A stretch of DNA of 64,000 nucleotides from CBDCTM01 sp965222005 (GTDB lineage: Bacteria > Bacteroidota > Bacteroidia > Chitinophagales > Saprospiraceae), in NCBI GenBank assembly GCA_965222005.1, contig OZ244935.1, positions 1,364,001 to 1,428,000 of the forward strand, given 5' to 3'. The position numbers and the translations under genes were made by a program. Below, piece after piece: positions 43,241-52,778 of this stretch. Position 1 is the stretch's first letter; each line of letters starts with the position of its first letter. The notes beneath the pieces are model-generated. The model worked only from the letters and a program-made list of their open reading frames with translations, was not told the origin of the DNA and did not search any database.

Positions 43241-45673
43241 ATGATCAACAATTATTTGAAAATAGCTATTCGCAACCTGCGTAAAAATCGGGTTTATACA
43301 CTTATCAATGTACTGGGCCTTACCATTGCCATCGCTGCAATTCTACTCATCTTCCGGATAGTAAATTACGAGCTGGGATTCAATAAACATTTTGCCCATT
43401 ATGATCGCATCGTACGAGTAGTAGCGGAGTGGGAAAGCACAGAAGAAGGGAAAGGGTATAGCGTTTGTGTACCCATCCCGGCCATGGATGTTATTGACAA
43501 TACCGTGGGACAATTTGAAGCAATGGCTCGTATGCGAGAATTGTGGTCCAATATTACCGTTCCCAATCCCGACGGAGGGCCTCCGCTCAAAAAATTCAGC
43601 ACCGATGATTCGGAAACGGCCTTCTTTACCGAGCCTGCTTTTTTTGAAATATTTGATTTCCACTGGTTGGCAGGAAACCCCGGCACCGCTTTACGCGGGC
43701 TGGGCGAAGTAGTCCTTACTCGCAGCTGGGCCGAAAAATGTTTTGGCCGATGGGAAGAGGCCATTGACCAACAAGTATTACTCGACAACATCATTCCCCT
43801 TAGCGTGAAAGGAGTAATTGAAAAGCCTCCAAAAAACTGCGATTTCACTTTTCCATATCTCGTTTCTTATCCTACGCTCAAGGCTAACCCTAGCTTGTTT
43901 TTTTACAACGAACACTGGGGCAATTGCAGCACCAACAATCAGATATATGCTTTGCTGAAGAATGCAAACCAGATGGAAGCAGCTAATACGGTTTTGGCCA
44001 AAGTAGGCGATGAAGAATACCGCGATGCACAGAATACACGCAACCGCAAACATATCTTACAACCTCTATCAGATTTGCACTACAATCAAGAACTTGGTCA
44101 TTCGGGCACTCATCGTACCGGCAAAACCCGATTGCGCGTACTCAGCTTTATCGGTTTGCTGATTTTGATAATGGCCTGTTTCAACTTCATCAACCTGGCT
44201 ACTGCGCAGGCTAGCCTGCGGGCTAAGGAAATTGGGGTGCGCAAAACGCTCGGTGGTAGCCAACGGCAGCTCATCGGACAACTCATGGCGGAGACGGGCG
44301 TAATTGTGGCAGGCTCACTTGTGCTGGGTGCTGGGTTGGCTTCCTTATCAGCACCTATGTTAAGGTTTATTTCGGATGTGCCGGATCAATTACCCTTTAT
44401 TGCCAACCCAACGGTATGGGGTTTTCTTTTGTTAGTTGGAGTGGCTGTTACGCTACTCGCAGGCCTGTATCCTTCCTTAACCCTTGCCTCTTACTCTCCT
44501 GTAAAAGCAATTCGCAACAATCCGAATACTGGTCGAACGAGTGGTGCGACACTGCGCAAGTCACTAGTAGTATTACAATTTATTATAGCACAAGCACTTA
44601 TTATAGGAGCCATTATCACCATCAACCAATTGGACTATATACAATCCAAAGAACTAGGTTTTGTCAAGGACCTTGTATATACTTTCGGTTTCAATAATGA
44701 CAGTATTTCGGTAGCTCGTCAGTCGGCACTACGCGAGCACCTTTTGCAAATCCCGGAGGTGGAAAGTGTTAGCTTAAGCAGCGACCAGCCACTTTCGAGC
44801 AATACCTGGGCAACAAACTTCAGATATGGTAGCCGAGCAGAAGATGAGACGTTTAGCATTACATTAAAATTTGTAGATGCCAGCTATCAAAAAACTTACG
44901 GCTTCAAGCTATTAGCTGGGAACTGGTACATGCCCTCCGATACCGCCAAAGATGCCGTAGTCAATCATACCTTATTGAAAAAACTGGGCGTTGCAAATCC
45001 GTCTGATGTTATTGGCCAGCAAATTCGTTTAGGTGCAAGAATTATATTGAAAATCGTTGGTGTTGTGGAGGATTTTCATACTCACTCTCTTCACCAAGAG
45101 CTTCATCCGCTTTTGATGACAACCCGCAAAAATTTTTATTGGACAGCAGGACTAAAGGTTCGACCCGGCAATATTGCAGGCACTATTAAGGCGGTAAAGC
45201 GAGTATATGACGAGGTTTTTCCTGAGCAGGTGTTTCAGGGAAGCTTTTTGGATGAAGATATTGCTCAGTTTTATGAAGATGAACGCCGCCTCTCAGCTAC
45301 TTGCAAGGGGTTTGGTCTCCTAGCAATACTAATCTCCTGCCTTGGTTTGCTAGGGTTGGCAGCACATGCTGCATCTCGACGGGTAAAGGAAATTGGCATT
45401 CGTAAAGTATTAGGTGCAAGTGTGCTTGGCATTATTGGTATGTTGTCAAAAAACTTTGTGAAACTGGTATTAATTGCACTTGTTGTAGCTGCGCCTTTAG
45501 CCTGGTTGTTTATGAGCCGATGGCTCGACAACTTTATGTTTAGAATATCCATACAGTGGTGGGTGTTTTTATTGGCAGGCTTAATAGCTTTATTGATCGC
45601 CTTTGTTGCTGTGTGTGTCCAAAGTGCCAAAGCTGCCCTGGCCAATCCAGTAGATTCATTGAGAAGCGAATGA
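43241..45673 (+). CDS. MacB/FtsX-type ABC permease (3 of 4)
   Basis: The 810-residue protein starts MINNYLKIAIRNLRKNRVYT. The first FtsX block carries FNFINLATAQASLRAKEIGV and VRKTLGGSQRQLIGQLMAE; the second has RVKEIGIRKVLGASVLGIIG and ends NPVDSLRSE. It differs from the others by a Cys-containing insert in the first periplasmic domain (KGYSVCVPIPAMDVIDNT). It is 31 bp downstream of permease 2. Confidence 0.93.
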   Translation: MINNYLKIAIRNLRKNRVYTLINVLGLTIAIAAILLIFRIVNYELGFNKHFAHYDRIVRVVAEWESTEEGKGYSVCVPIPAMDVIDNTVGQFEAMARMRELWSNITVPNPDGGPPLKKFSTDDSETAFFTEPAFFEIFDFHWLAGNPGTALRGLGEVVLTRSWAEKCFGRWEEAIDQQVLLDNIIPLSVKGVIEKPPKNCDFTFPYLVSYPTLKANPSLFFYNEHWGNCSTNNQIYALLKNANQMEAANTVLAKVGDEEYRDAQNTRNRKHILQPLSDLHYNQELGHSGTHRTGKTRLRVLSFIGLLILIMACFNFINLATAQASLRAKEIGVRKTLGGSQRQLIGQLMAETGVIVAGSLVLGAGLASLSAPMLRFISDVPDQLPFIANPTVWGFLLLVGVAVTLLAGLYPSLTLASYSPVKAIRNNPNTGRTSGATLRKSLVVLQFIIAQALIIGAIITINQLDYIQSKELGFVKDLVYTFGFNNDSISVARQSALREHLLQIPEVESVSLSSDQPLSSNTWATNFRYGSRAEDETFSITLKFVDASYQKTYGFKLLAGNWYMPSDTAKDAVVNHTLLKKLGVANPSDVIGQQIRLGARIILKIVGVVEDFHTHSLHQELHPLLMTTRKNFYWTAGLKVRPGNIAGTIKAVKRVYDEVFPEQVFQGSFLDEDIAQFYEDERRLSATCKGFGLLAILISCLGLLGLAAHAASRRVKEIGIRKVLGASVLGIIGMLSKNFVKLVLIALVVAAPLAWLFMSRWLDNFMFRISIQWWVFLLAGLIALLIAFVAVCVQSAKAALANPVDSLRSE

Positions 45674-45713
45674 GTGAATACTTTTCTTAAAATATCGATA
45701 AGATCTCTATATC

Positions 45714-48098
45714 ATGATCAAAACAATGTGGACTATCATTTGGCGAAATTTATTCAAAAACAAAGTGACCAGTATCATAAATATACTGGGGCTAACAATA
45801 GGCATTGCGACCGCCATGTTTATAGGTCTGTATGTTGTGAATGAAAAACAGGCTGACTCCGGCCTTCCACATGCCGATCGTACCTTCAGGCTGTTGAGGA
45901 CATCCAATATCAACGGGCAGCCTTACGATATCGGTATTACTTCCCCTCCATTTGCCGATGCAATAAAACAGGACTTCTCTCTTGATGTGGAAGCTACTAC
46001 AAGGGTATTAGACGGCCGGAGCTTGGTGGGCATTGGTGATAAGCGGTTTGAAGAGAATGATTATTATTATGTAGATGAAAATTTTCTCGCTTTTTTTGGT
46101 TTTTCTCTGATTCATGGTGATCCTGTTACAGCACTCTCCAATACGCGCAGTGTAGTGATCAGCAGCCAAATGGCAAAGCGCTATTTTGGCTCCGAGGCTA
46201 AAGCAATGGGACAAGCTTTGCGTATCGACAATACCTACGATGCTATAGTTACCGGTGTGTTGGCCAAACCTAAAGCGCCAAGCCATCTTCAATTTGAAAT
46301 ACTGGAAAGCAATAAAGAATTAGCGCAGGCGAATTGGTGGACACGCTGGTGGAACAACAACCTTTGTACTTATATTCGACTAAAAGCAGGTGCGTCTCCT
46401 CAAGCTTTAGAGGATCATCTTCCAACATTTATGGATAAATATTTTGGTGCCGCTTTTGAAAGGAACAATGCACGGATTGACTTGCGCCTGCAACCCATAT
46501 CCAATGTTTATTTCGAGTCGGAGGTACGTTATGACCCTATGCGGCATGGCGATCAAAAGGCAGTCAGCATTTTTATACTTGCCGCTTTTTTGTTGATTCT
46601 CTGTGCCATCGCCAATTTTATCAATTTGGCTACGGCAAAAGCCACCGTGCGGAGCAAAGTAATTGGTGTACAAAGGGTATTGGGTTCCAGCCGATGGCAA
46701 ATTGTCGGACATGTTTTGACAGAGAGTCTTATACTCACCCTTCTTTCTATGATGATTGCTGTGCAAGTGGTGAGCCTATCAATGCCCTGGTTTGAAAGCC
46801 TGTTTGGTGTAACGTTACAGTGGCAACTTCCAACCTTTCAGCTCACGGCCGCACTTGGTGGAATCGTTTTGGTAATTGCGTTGGCGGCAGGCCTCTATCC
46901 GGGCTGGTTGCTGTCTTCTTTCAAAATGGTTAATTCGTTGAAAGGCTCAACTACCGCTGGGGAAAAGAATTCTGCCCGTTTTCGAAAAGCACTTGTCGTT
47001 ATTCAATTTGTGCTATCCGCCGGATTACTTTGCGGCACTTTTCTGATACACCAGCAAATGGATTTTTTGGCCAGCAAATCTCTCGGCTTCGACCAGGAAG
47101 AAGTATTGACGATGCGTATTACCAGCCCTGATTTGTACAATAATCGGGAGCAGTTGCGACAACAGTTGAAACAGCAGGCCGGAGTACAGTCCGTAGCTTT
47201 TATGAATGGGTTGCCTGGTGGCCATCATGATGCTACCAGCGTGCAATTGCAGGATCAGGAAAAATCAATTCGAATGCGTACCGCTTTTGTCGATTTTGAG
47301 TTTGTGAAAACGCTGGGGCTGAAACTTGTTGCTGGGCGGGATTTCAGTCCACAACTCGCCAGCGATAGTACCAAATCAGTTCTCTTAAATGAGCAAGCAG
47401 TGTCGGACTTGGGTTTGAGCAAAGAAGCTGTTTTGGGTAAAAAAATCTTACTTACCAGTTTTGATACTATGCCCAGGCGAGTAATCGGTGTAGTAAAAAA
47501 TTATCACTTTACCAGCTTGCACAACTCCATTGAGCCGCTTGTAATTTCAACTGCTTTCAGAGGTCGCAACGTAGCAGTTAAAGTAAAAGGACGACAAATC
47601 CCGCAGCTGATTAGTAAAGCTGATCAACTTTGGAAAGAGTTATCGGCCGGTTGGCCATTCAACTATCAATTTATGGATGAGCATCTGGCCCACCTGTATG
47701 AAAATGAGCAACGCCAGAAGCGTCTTTTTACACTTTTTACAATTATAGCTATTTTCATCTCTTGCCTCGGCATGTTTGGCTTGGCTGCTTTTTCAACAGC
47801 TTCGCGCACCAAAGAAATTGGTATTCGTAAAGTGTTGGGTGCCAGTGTGATAGGAATAGTTGCGCTGCTTTCCAAAAACTTTTTAAAATTGGTCCTTTTG
47901 GCAATGATTATTACCACTCCGATTGTTTGGTATTTAATGAACCGATGGCTACAGGATTTTGCCTATCGCATTGATATACAATGGGAGGTGTTTGTATTGG
48001 TGGGTCTGATTGCAATATTCATTTCTTTTTTCACCATTGGCTGGCAAAGCCTGAAGGCTGCATTAACCGATCCTGTCCAATCGCTAAGGGATGAGTGA
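45714..48098 (+). CDS. MacB/FtsX-type ABC permease (4 of 4)
   Basis: The 794-residue protein starts MIKTMWTIIWRNLFKNKVTS. It shows the same two FtsX blocks (ANFINLATAKATVRSKVIGV; RTKEIGIRKVLGASVIGIVA), then NRWLQDFAYRIDIQWEVFVL, and ends DPVQSLRDE. Only 40 bp separate it from permease 3. After its stop there is no further gene on this strand before tRNA-Phe, so it closes the cassette. Confidence 0.93.
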   Translation: MIKTMWTIIWRNLFKNKVTSIINILGLTIGIATAMFIGLYVVNEKQADSGLPHADRTFRLLRTSNINGQPYDIGITSPPFADAIKQDFSLDVEATTRVLDGRSLVGIGDKRFEENDYYYVDENFLAFFGFSLIHGDPVTALSNTRSVVISSQMAKRYFGSEAKAMGQALRIDNTYDAIVTGVLAKPKAPSHLQFEILESNKELAQANWWTRWWNNNLCTYIRLKAGASPQALEDHLPTFMDKYFGAAFERNNARIDLRLQPISNVYFESEVRYDPMRHGDQKAVSIFILAAFLLILCAIANFINLATAKATVRSKVIGVQRVLGSSRWQIVGHVLTESLILTLLSMMIAVQVVSLSMPWFESLFGVTLQWQLPTFQLTAALGGIVLVIALAAGLYPGWLLSSFKMVNSLKGSTTAGEKNSARFRKALVVIQFVLSAGLLCGTFLIHQQMDFLASKSLGFDQEEVLTMRITSPDLYNNREQLRQQLKQQAGVQSVAFMNGLPGGHHDATSVQLQDQEKSIRMRTAFVDFEFVKTLGLKLVAGRDFSPQLASDSTKSVLLNEQAVSDLGLSKEAVLGKKILLTSFDTMPRRVIGVVKNYHFTSLHNSIEPLVISTAFRGRNVAVKVKGRQIPQLISKADQLWKELSAGWPFNYQFMDEHLAHLYENEQRQKRLFTLFTIIAIFISCLGMFGLAAFSTASRTKEIGIRKVLGASVIGIVALLSKNFLKLVLLAMIITTPIVWYLMNRWLQDFAYRIDIQWEVFVLVGLIAIFISFFTIGWQSLKAALTDPVQSLRDE

Positions 48099-48148
48099 AT
48101 TTTGAAAGGGTGAAATTGCAGCCCGTTGTGCTTTTTCAAAACAAGCCC

Positions 48149-49027
48149 TTATACCACGCTTCCCTCCGCCGGCAAGGCCAATGATTTGTTGATGACGGGA
48201 TCGGCCGCAGCTACGGGATCGAGGTTGAAGATTTGGCTGAAGGCCTGATACGCATTGGGAAGGATATTTTTGAAGCGCAAGGGAAAGCAGAAAAACAGAC
48301 AAATACCTACAGGCAAAGGATTCACCTCTTCCAAACCGATATAGGCATGTATAAACTTTTTGCTAAAACCGCTGATCGCTTCCAGCTTCTCCCAGATAAA
48401 CTCATCGAATATTGGATATTCTTTTTCCGGATAACTGCTTATGTATACCTTGGCATATTCATGCAGCCCAATATTATAATTCTTCAACGGTTGAGCAAAA
48501 GCAGCCATTAGCTGTTCGGCAGAAAATAAAATAACGCCATCTTCCTCATATATTTCAGATGCGTGAAATTGCTCGGGATATTGTGGTGAAGGAAAAGGTT
48601 GTGGATATACTACAATACGCTCAAATTTGGAAAGCTGATAATCCTGCTGCCCAAAGGTGAGCTGAACGGCCTGGGCGGCGACTACTCCCTTGATATCTTC
48701 CGGTACATGGTCAAAAGCCTTCGGAATAAACTCTTTGGACAGCGTATATAATGCGACGCGTTCGCGGAAGCGCTTTTGATTGGCAGCCGATAGCTGCCGA
48801 TAAAATGGATGAAAGCGGTCAAACAACTTGCGGATCGGGCCATCCAGTTCTGGTGGGCGGCGTTTGTACCACCACCAGTCGAGCTGAGGCTGGAAAATGT
48901 AGATCACCACCAGGGCCAGCACGGCGGGTACGATATAGATGGCGTAGGAGCTATCGGCTTCCCAGGCCAGATACAGCAAAACGAGCAAGGCAAGAACAAA
49001 AGGAATGGCCAGTAGTTTGGAAAGCAT
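48149..49027 (-). CDS. M90 (MtfA-like) peptidase homologue with altered active site
   Basis: The 292-residue protein has two N-terminal membrane helices (about 5-23 and 29-45) and an MtfA-like domain: HPFYRQLSAANQKRFRERVA, VAAQAVQLTFGQQDY, RIVVYPQPF and GVILFSAEQL. MtfA is a zinc aminopeptidase with HExxH and a distal Glu. Here the site is HEYAK (189-193), so the second His is Lys. The distal conserved EFFAV segment is replaced by PLPVGICLFFCF (237-248). Two of the three expected zinc ligands are therefore missing, and the protein is probably non-catalytic. The gene converges on the ABC cassette, 50 bp from its end. Confidence 0.82.
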   Translation of the reverse strand: MLSKLLAIPFVLALLVLLYLAWEADSSYAIYIVPAVLALVVIYIFQPQLDWWWYKRRPPELDGPIRKLFDRFHPFYRQLSAANQKRFRERVALYTLSKEFIPKAFDHVPEDIKGVVAAQAVQLTFGQQDYQLSKFERIVVYPQPFPSPQYPEQFHASEIYEEDGVILFSAEQLMAAFAQPLKNYNIGLHEYAKVYISSYPEKEYPIFDEFIWEKLEAISGFSKKFIHAYIGLEEVNPLPVGICLFFCFPLRFKNILPNAYQAFSQIFNLDPVAAADPVINKSLALPAEGSVV

Positions 49028-49085
49028 AGGATGACAGTTGGGTGAATTGGCGCAAAATTAATTTTTAAATTTCATTATTCCGGCC

Positions 49086-49116
49086 TTGTACTTAAAGAAA
49101 AAACCGCCTAAATTTG
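49086..49116 (+). promoter_or_regulatory. Bacteroidota-type promoter for tRNA-Phe
   Basis: TTG (49086-49088), a 20-bp spacer and TAAATTTG (49109-49116) fit the consensus closely. The tRNA begins 16 bp past the -7 element. Confidence 0.75.
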
Positions 49117-49132
49117 CAACCGCTTAAAACGA

Positions 49133-49205
49133 GGTACCTTAGCTCAGTTGGTAGAGCACAGGACTGAAAATCCTGGTGTCCCTGGTTCGATTCCTGGAGG
49201 TACCA
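49133..49205 (+). tRNA. tRNA-Phe (GAA)
   Basis: A 73-nt cloverleaf is complete. The acceptor arms GGTACCT and AGGTACC pair fully, the D-arm has AGCTCAGTTGGTAGAGC, the anticodon stem CAGGA/TCCTG encloses CTGAAAA with anticodon GAA, and the T-arm is CCTGGTTCGATTCCTGG. The discriminator is A. CCA is not encoded (the next bases are CAT), so a nucleotidyltransferase must add it. Confidence 0.97.
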
Positions 49206-49286
49206 CATCGTTTTTCTTGAAAAAGTGGCTCGCCGTAGCCACTTTTTCTATTAGCACCAAAGGGTAGTATCCCTCCTGGCCTTCCT

Positions 49287-50066
49287 TCAACTCCTGCGAA
49301 TTCTCTCCTGAACCCAGTTGGTGAGCTGTACAAAATCCTGAACAGATAACCTTTCAGGTCGCTGCTCAAAGAAAGGCCGCAGCAGCAGCTCGTCGCCTTT
49401 GATATAAGCTTTCATGGTGTTGCGCAGCATCTTGCGGCGTTGGCTGAATGCCTGCTTCACGACCTGCCTGAACAGCGAAGGGTCACAGGCCAGCTCTTCC
49501 TCTTCTTTCCGGAGCAAACGGATCACCGCCGATTGTACTTTGGGAGGCGGGCTGAAAGCGCTTTTATCTACCTCAAACAAGTACTCGCCATCGTAGTAAG
49601 CCTGTACCAATACACTGATGACACCATAAGTCTTGCTGCCGGGAGGAGCGATCACCCGCTCTGCCACTTCTTTTTGAAACATCCCCACCAGCTCAGGCAC
49701 CAGCACTCGATACTCGAGCATGCGGAAGAGAATCTGAGAAGAAATGTTGTATGGGAAATTGCCGATCAAGGCGAAAGGCTGGCACTCAAATAGCCGATCA
49801 AGCGGAAGCTTCAAAAAATCACCTCCGATAATGTGGTGCCGCAACTGCGGAAAATGTTTTTGAAGATAGTGAACCATATCCTTGTCGGCCTCCACTACGG
49901 TGAGGTCAAAGTTTTTAGCAAGCAGGAACTGCGTCAGCATCCCCTGCCCCGGGCCAACCTCCAGCACCTTTTGGTAGCCCGCTGTTTGGCTGAGGCTGTC
50001 AGCGATCCTCTCAGCAATATCTTTACGCCGTAAAAAATGTTGCCCGTACGATTTTTTAGCTTTCAA
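49287..50066 (-). CDS. rsmA: 16S rRNA dimethyladenosine transferase RsmA (KsgA)
   Basis: RsmA dimethylates A1518 and A1519 of 16S rRNA, a late check in small-subunit assembly. The protein has KSYGQHFLRRKDIAERI at the N-terminus, SAM motif LEVGPGQGMLTQFLL, VEADKD and the catalytic NFPYNISSQILF (motif IV). The C-terminal domain carries SAFSPPPKVQSAVIRL. No in-frame ATG precedes KAKKSYGQHFL, so translation begins at a non-ATG codon: TTG 50066 (chosen, giving 259 residues) or TTG 50084. Ends at 49287. Confidence 0.94.
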   Translation of the reverse strand: MKAKKSYGQHFLRRKDIAERIADSLSQTAGYQKVLEVGPGQGMLTQFLLAKNFDLTVVEADKDMVHYLQKHFPQLRHHIIGGDFLKLPLDRLFECQPFALIGNFPYNISSQILFRMLEYRVLVPELVGMFQKEVAERVIAPPGSKTYGVISVLVQAYYDGEYLFEVDKSAFSPPPKVQSAVIRLLRKEEEELACDPSLFRQVVKQAFSQRRKMLRNTMKAYIKGDELLLRPFFEQRPERLSVQDFVQLTNWVQERIRRS

Positions 50067-50144
50067 TATTATGATTTTATACAACTATAATATTCATAGA
50101 ATCAATATGTTATGGCTAATTCTCCTAATATGCGCCTAATTCGC

Positions 50145-50152
50145 TATCTTAG
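50145..50152 (+). promoter_or_regulatory. Possible -7 element for the M17 peptidase gene
   Basis: TATCTTAG at 50145-50152 is one base from TAnnTTTG and sits 44 bp before ATG 50197 in an AT-rich divergent region shared with rsmA. No TTG element is clear. Confidence 0.4.
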
Positions 50153-50196
50153 CGCAAATTTTGCCCAAAATACCTCAGGCGACTCAAAAGTAGGCA

Positions 50197-51630
50197 ATGA
50201 ATACCAAAATATCGGTAAGCAAAACCATCAACAACAATGAGCATGTAGTCATCCTGGCCGATCGGAACGATTTGAGTCAACTGAGTGCGTTTTGCTCCGA
50301 TAGTGAATGCTTCATCATTCGCCGGGCGGCCAAGAAGGATGTTTCGTATTTTGTGCTTCCTCAAGCCAAACGCTATCTGTTTGTACACTTTCTCGATGCG
50401 GAAGCTGATGAGACCTGCGCGCTCGAAAAGGCCCGCACCGCCGGCAATGACATACTCTCCCAGCTAGCTCATTACAAGCTCGATTCAATCTGCCTGATCA
50501 ATCACCGGGCTACCAACCATACACTCCAGTATTTGGAAGGAATGGTGCTGGGGAATTATCATTTTGCCAAGTATTTCAAAAAGGGCAACGGCAAAAGCAA
50601 TAGCCTCAAGCGTATCAAAGTAGCAGCAACATCTGCCAGCCGTGCTCATGTAGCCGATCTGATTGCTGTACTGGAGGCCACTTGCATCGCTCGCAATTTG
50701 GTCAACGAACCGCAGTCCTTCTTGTCGGCAGAAACCTTGAGCCGGGAGATCAAAAACCTCGGCAAAAAGTTTGGGTTTTCTGTCAAAGTGTTTAATAAAA
50801 AGAAAATCGAGACCCTCAAAATGGGAGGCATATTGGCAGTAAATAAGGGGAGTGTGCGGCCACCAACCTTCAACGTACTGGAGTGGAAACCGAAAAAGGG
50901 CAAAAATAAAAAACCCGTTGTATTGGTCGGCAAAGGGGTGGTGTACGATACAGGAGGATTGAGCCTGAAACCTACGCTCAACAGCATGGATATGATGAAG
51001 AGTGATATGGCGGGGGCTGCTACAGTAGTGGGTGCCTTGGTAGCGGCGGCCAAGTCAAAACTGCCGCTGCACCTCGTCGCGCTGATCCCCGCTACCGATA
51101 ACCGCCCCGGAAATGAAGCCTATGTGCCAGGGGATGTCATCCGAATGTACAGCGGCACGACAGTGGAGGTGCTCAATACCGATGCGGAAGGGCGGCTGGT
51201 ATTGGCCGATGCACTCCATTATGCCAAGCAATACCAACCTGAGTTGGTTATGGATTTTGCTACCCTCACCGGCTCGGCCATGTATGCCTGTGGGCAGGAA
51301 GCGATTTGCTATATGGGCAATGCCCCCCAGGGGGTGAAGAATAAAATAGAGAAAAGTGGCCATAAAGTGTATGAGCGCTTGATCGAATTTCCGCTCTGGC
51401 GGGAGTATGGCGATCAGCTCAAATCCAATATTGCCGATCTTAAAAACATGGGCGGCAATACGGCCGGGATGATCACTGCCGGTAAATTTTTGGAGCATTT
51501 CACCGATTATTCCTGGCTTCATTTTGATATTGCAGGGCCGGCCTATCTAAAAACGCAGGACAGTTATCGCACCAAAGAAGGTACCGGCGTGGGAGTTCGT
51601 TTGTTGTATGAATTTTTAAAGCATTACTAA
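50197..51630 (+). CDS. Leucyl aminopeptidase family (M17) metallopeptidase
   Basis: The 477-residue protein is an M17 aminopeptidase. The C-terminal catalytic domain has VGKGVVYDTGGLSLKP (Lys and Asp metal ligands), MKSDMAGAATVVGAL, and the family signature NTDAEGRLVLADAL (Asp, Glu, Arg). The N-terminal domain (1-150) is diverged. It removes N-terminal residues from peptides in the cytoplasm, using two metal ions as a hexamer in known members. It is divergent from rsmA and 53 bp before pdxA. Confidence 0.94.
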   Translation: MNTKISVSKTINNNEHVVILADRNDLSQLSAFCSDSECFIIRRAAKKDVSYFVLPQAKRYLFVHFLDAEADETCALEKARTAGNDILSQLAHYKLDSICLINHRATNHTLQYLEGMVLGNYHFAKYFKKGNGKSNSLKRIKVAATSASRAHVADLIAVLEATCIARNLVNEPQSFLSAETLSREIKNLGKKFGFSVKVFNKKKIETLKMGGILAVNKGSVRPPTFNVLEWKPKKGKNKKPVVLVGKGVVYDTGGLSLKPTLNSMDMMKSDMAGAATVVGALVAAAKSKLPLHLVALIPATDNRPGNEAYVPGDVIRMYSGTTVEVLNTDAEGRLVLADALHYAKQYQPELVMDFATLTGSAMYACGQEAICYMGNAPQGVKNKIEKSGHKVYERLIEFPLWREYGDQLKSNIADLKNMGGNTAGMITAGKFLEHFTDYSWLHFDIAGPAYLKTQDSYRTKEGTGVGVRLLYEFLKHY

Positions 51631-51683
51631 AGTGTAGCCTTTGCGGCTACTTGTTGATAAGGATTGTTGATAAGGAAAACAGT

Positions 51684-52778
51684 ATGGAAAAAGTAAGAAT
51701 CGGAATCAGTATTGGCGATTTTAACGGAGTCGGACTAGAGGTGATGCTCAAGACACTTGCCAATCAGCAAATACTCAATTTTTGTACCCCTGTCATTTAC
51801 GGTACCTCCAAAGTAATATCCTATCACAAGAATATTGTAGGTATTGAAGATTTTTCGCACTACAATGCCAAATCTGCCGATCGCATTAAACATGACAGGA
51901 TCAATATTGTAAATTGCTGGCAGGATAATGTCAATATCACACTAGGGCAGTTGAGCGACCAAAGCGGTAAGTATGCTTATATAGCCCTGGAGCAGGCTAC
52001 CAATGATCTTAAAAATGGCTTCATCGATGCGCTGGTCACCGCTCCGATCCACAAAAAGGCTATGCAGCTGGCCAATTTTCCCTTTTCCGGCCATACCGAA
52101 TACCTCACCCATGCATTTGGGGGGCAGAGCATGATGCTCATGGTCAATGATACCCTGCGCGTCGGTCTGGCTACCAACCACCTGCCCGTGAGAGAAGTAG
52201 TAGATGCCATTGATAAAGAACTGCTCATCAATAAATTAAAGATATTCAACAAAACACTGAGAGAGGATTTTGCTATCGAACGGCCCACCATAGCCCTGCT
52301 GGGACTCAATCCACATGCCGGCGATGAAGGGGTTATCGGTCAGGAAGAAGAACAGATCATTCGGCCGGTTGTCATCGAAGCAAAAAAGAAAGGAGTATTA
52401 GTATTTGGTCCCTATCCTGCCGACGGCTTTTTCGGTTCAGCCCAATATCGCAAATTCGATGGCATACTCGCCATGTACCATGACCAAGGGCTTGTACCCT
52501 TCAAAGCCTTATCCTTTGGCAGCGGAGTCAATTATACCGCCGGCCTCTCAATAGTGCGCACCTCTCCCGATCATGGCACAGCCTACGATATAGCCGGCAA
52601 AAATCAGGCAGATCATTCTTCTTTCCGCAATGCCCTGTTTTTAGCCATTGATGTTGCCAAAAATAGGTATGCGTTTAAAGAAATGCACGCCAATCCAATG
52701 GTCAAAAAAGCCAAAATGGTAGTGGATGCCGCCGCCGATGAAGCGCTACCTCCCGATGAGGAACAAACTCCCGCCTAA
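51684..52778 (+). CDS. pdxA: 4-hydroxythreonine-4-phosphate dehydrogenase
   Basis: PdxA oxidises 4-phosphohydroxy-L-threonine in DXP-dependent pyridoxal phosphate synthesis. The 364-residue protein starts MEKVRIGISIGDFNGVGLEV, the family N-terminus; the frame extends 11 codons further upstream without conservation. Visible motifs are DALVTAPIHKKAMQ, FSGHTEYL, the metal-site block LGLNPHAGDEGVIGQEEEQI, FGPYPADGFFG and AMYHDQGLVPFKAL, then RTSPDHGTAYDIAG. Its stop overlaps by 4 bp the convergent glucosaminidase gene. Confidence 0.95.
   Translation: MEKVRIGISIGDFNGVGLEVMLKTLANQQILNFCTPVIYGTSKVISYHKNIVGIEDFSHYNAKSADRIKHDRINIVNCWQDNVNITLGQLSDQSGKYAYIALEQATNDLKNGFIDALVTAPIHKKAMQLANFPFSGHTEYLTHAFGGQSMMLMVNDTLRVGLATNHLPVREVVDAIDKELLINKLKIFNKTLREDFAIERPTIALLGLNPHAGDEGVIGQEEEQIIRPVVIEAKKKGVLVFGPYPADGFFGSAQYRKFDGILAMYHDQGLVPFKALSFGSGVNYTAGLSIVRTSPDHGTAYDIAGKNQADHSSFRNALFLAIDVAKNRYAFKEMHANPMVKKAKMVVDAAADEALPPDEEQTPA

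Noticed and set aside
48100..48141. Inverted repeat TTTTGAAA/TTTCAAAA after the last permease as a terminator
   Set aside because: The stem is AT-only with a 26-nt loop, too weak to call.
49139..49369. Minus-strand open frame of 76 codons over tRNA-Phe
   Set aside because: It lies across the tRNA and the start of the rsmA 3' region, has no family match and no separate promoter. The tRNA is certain.
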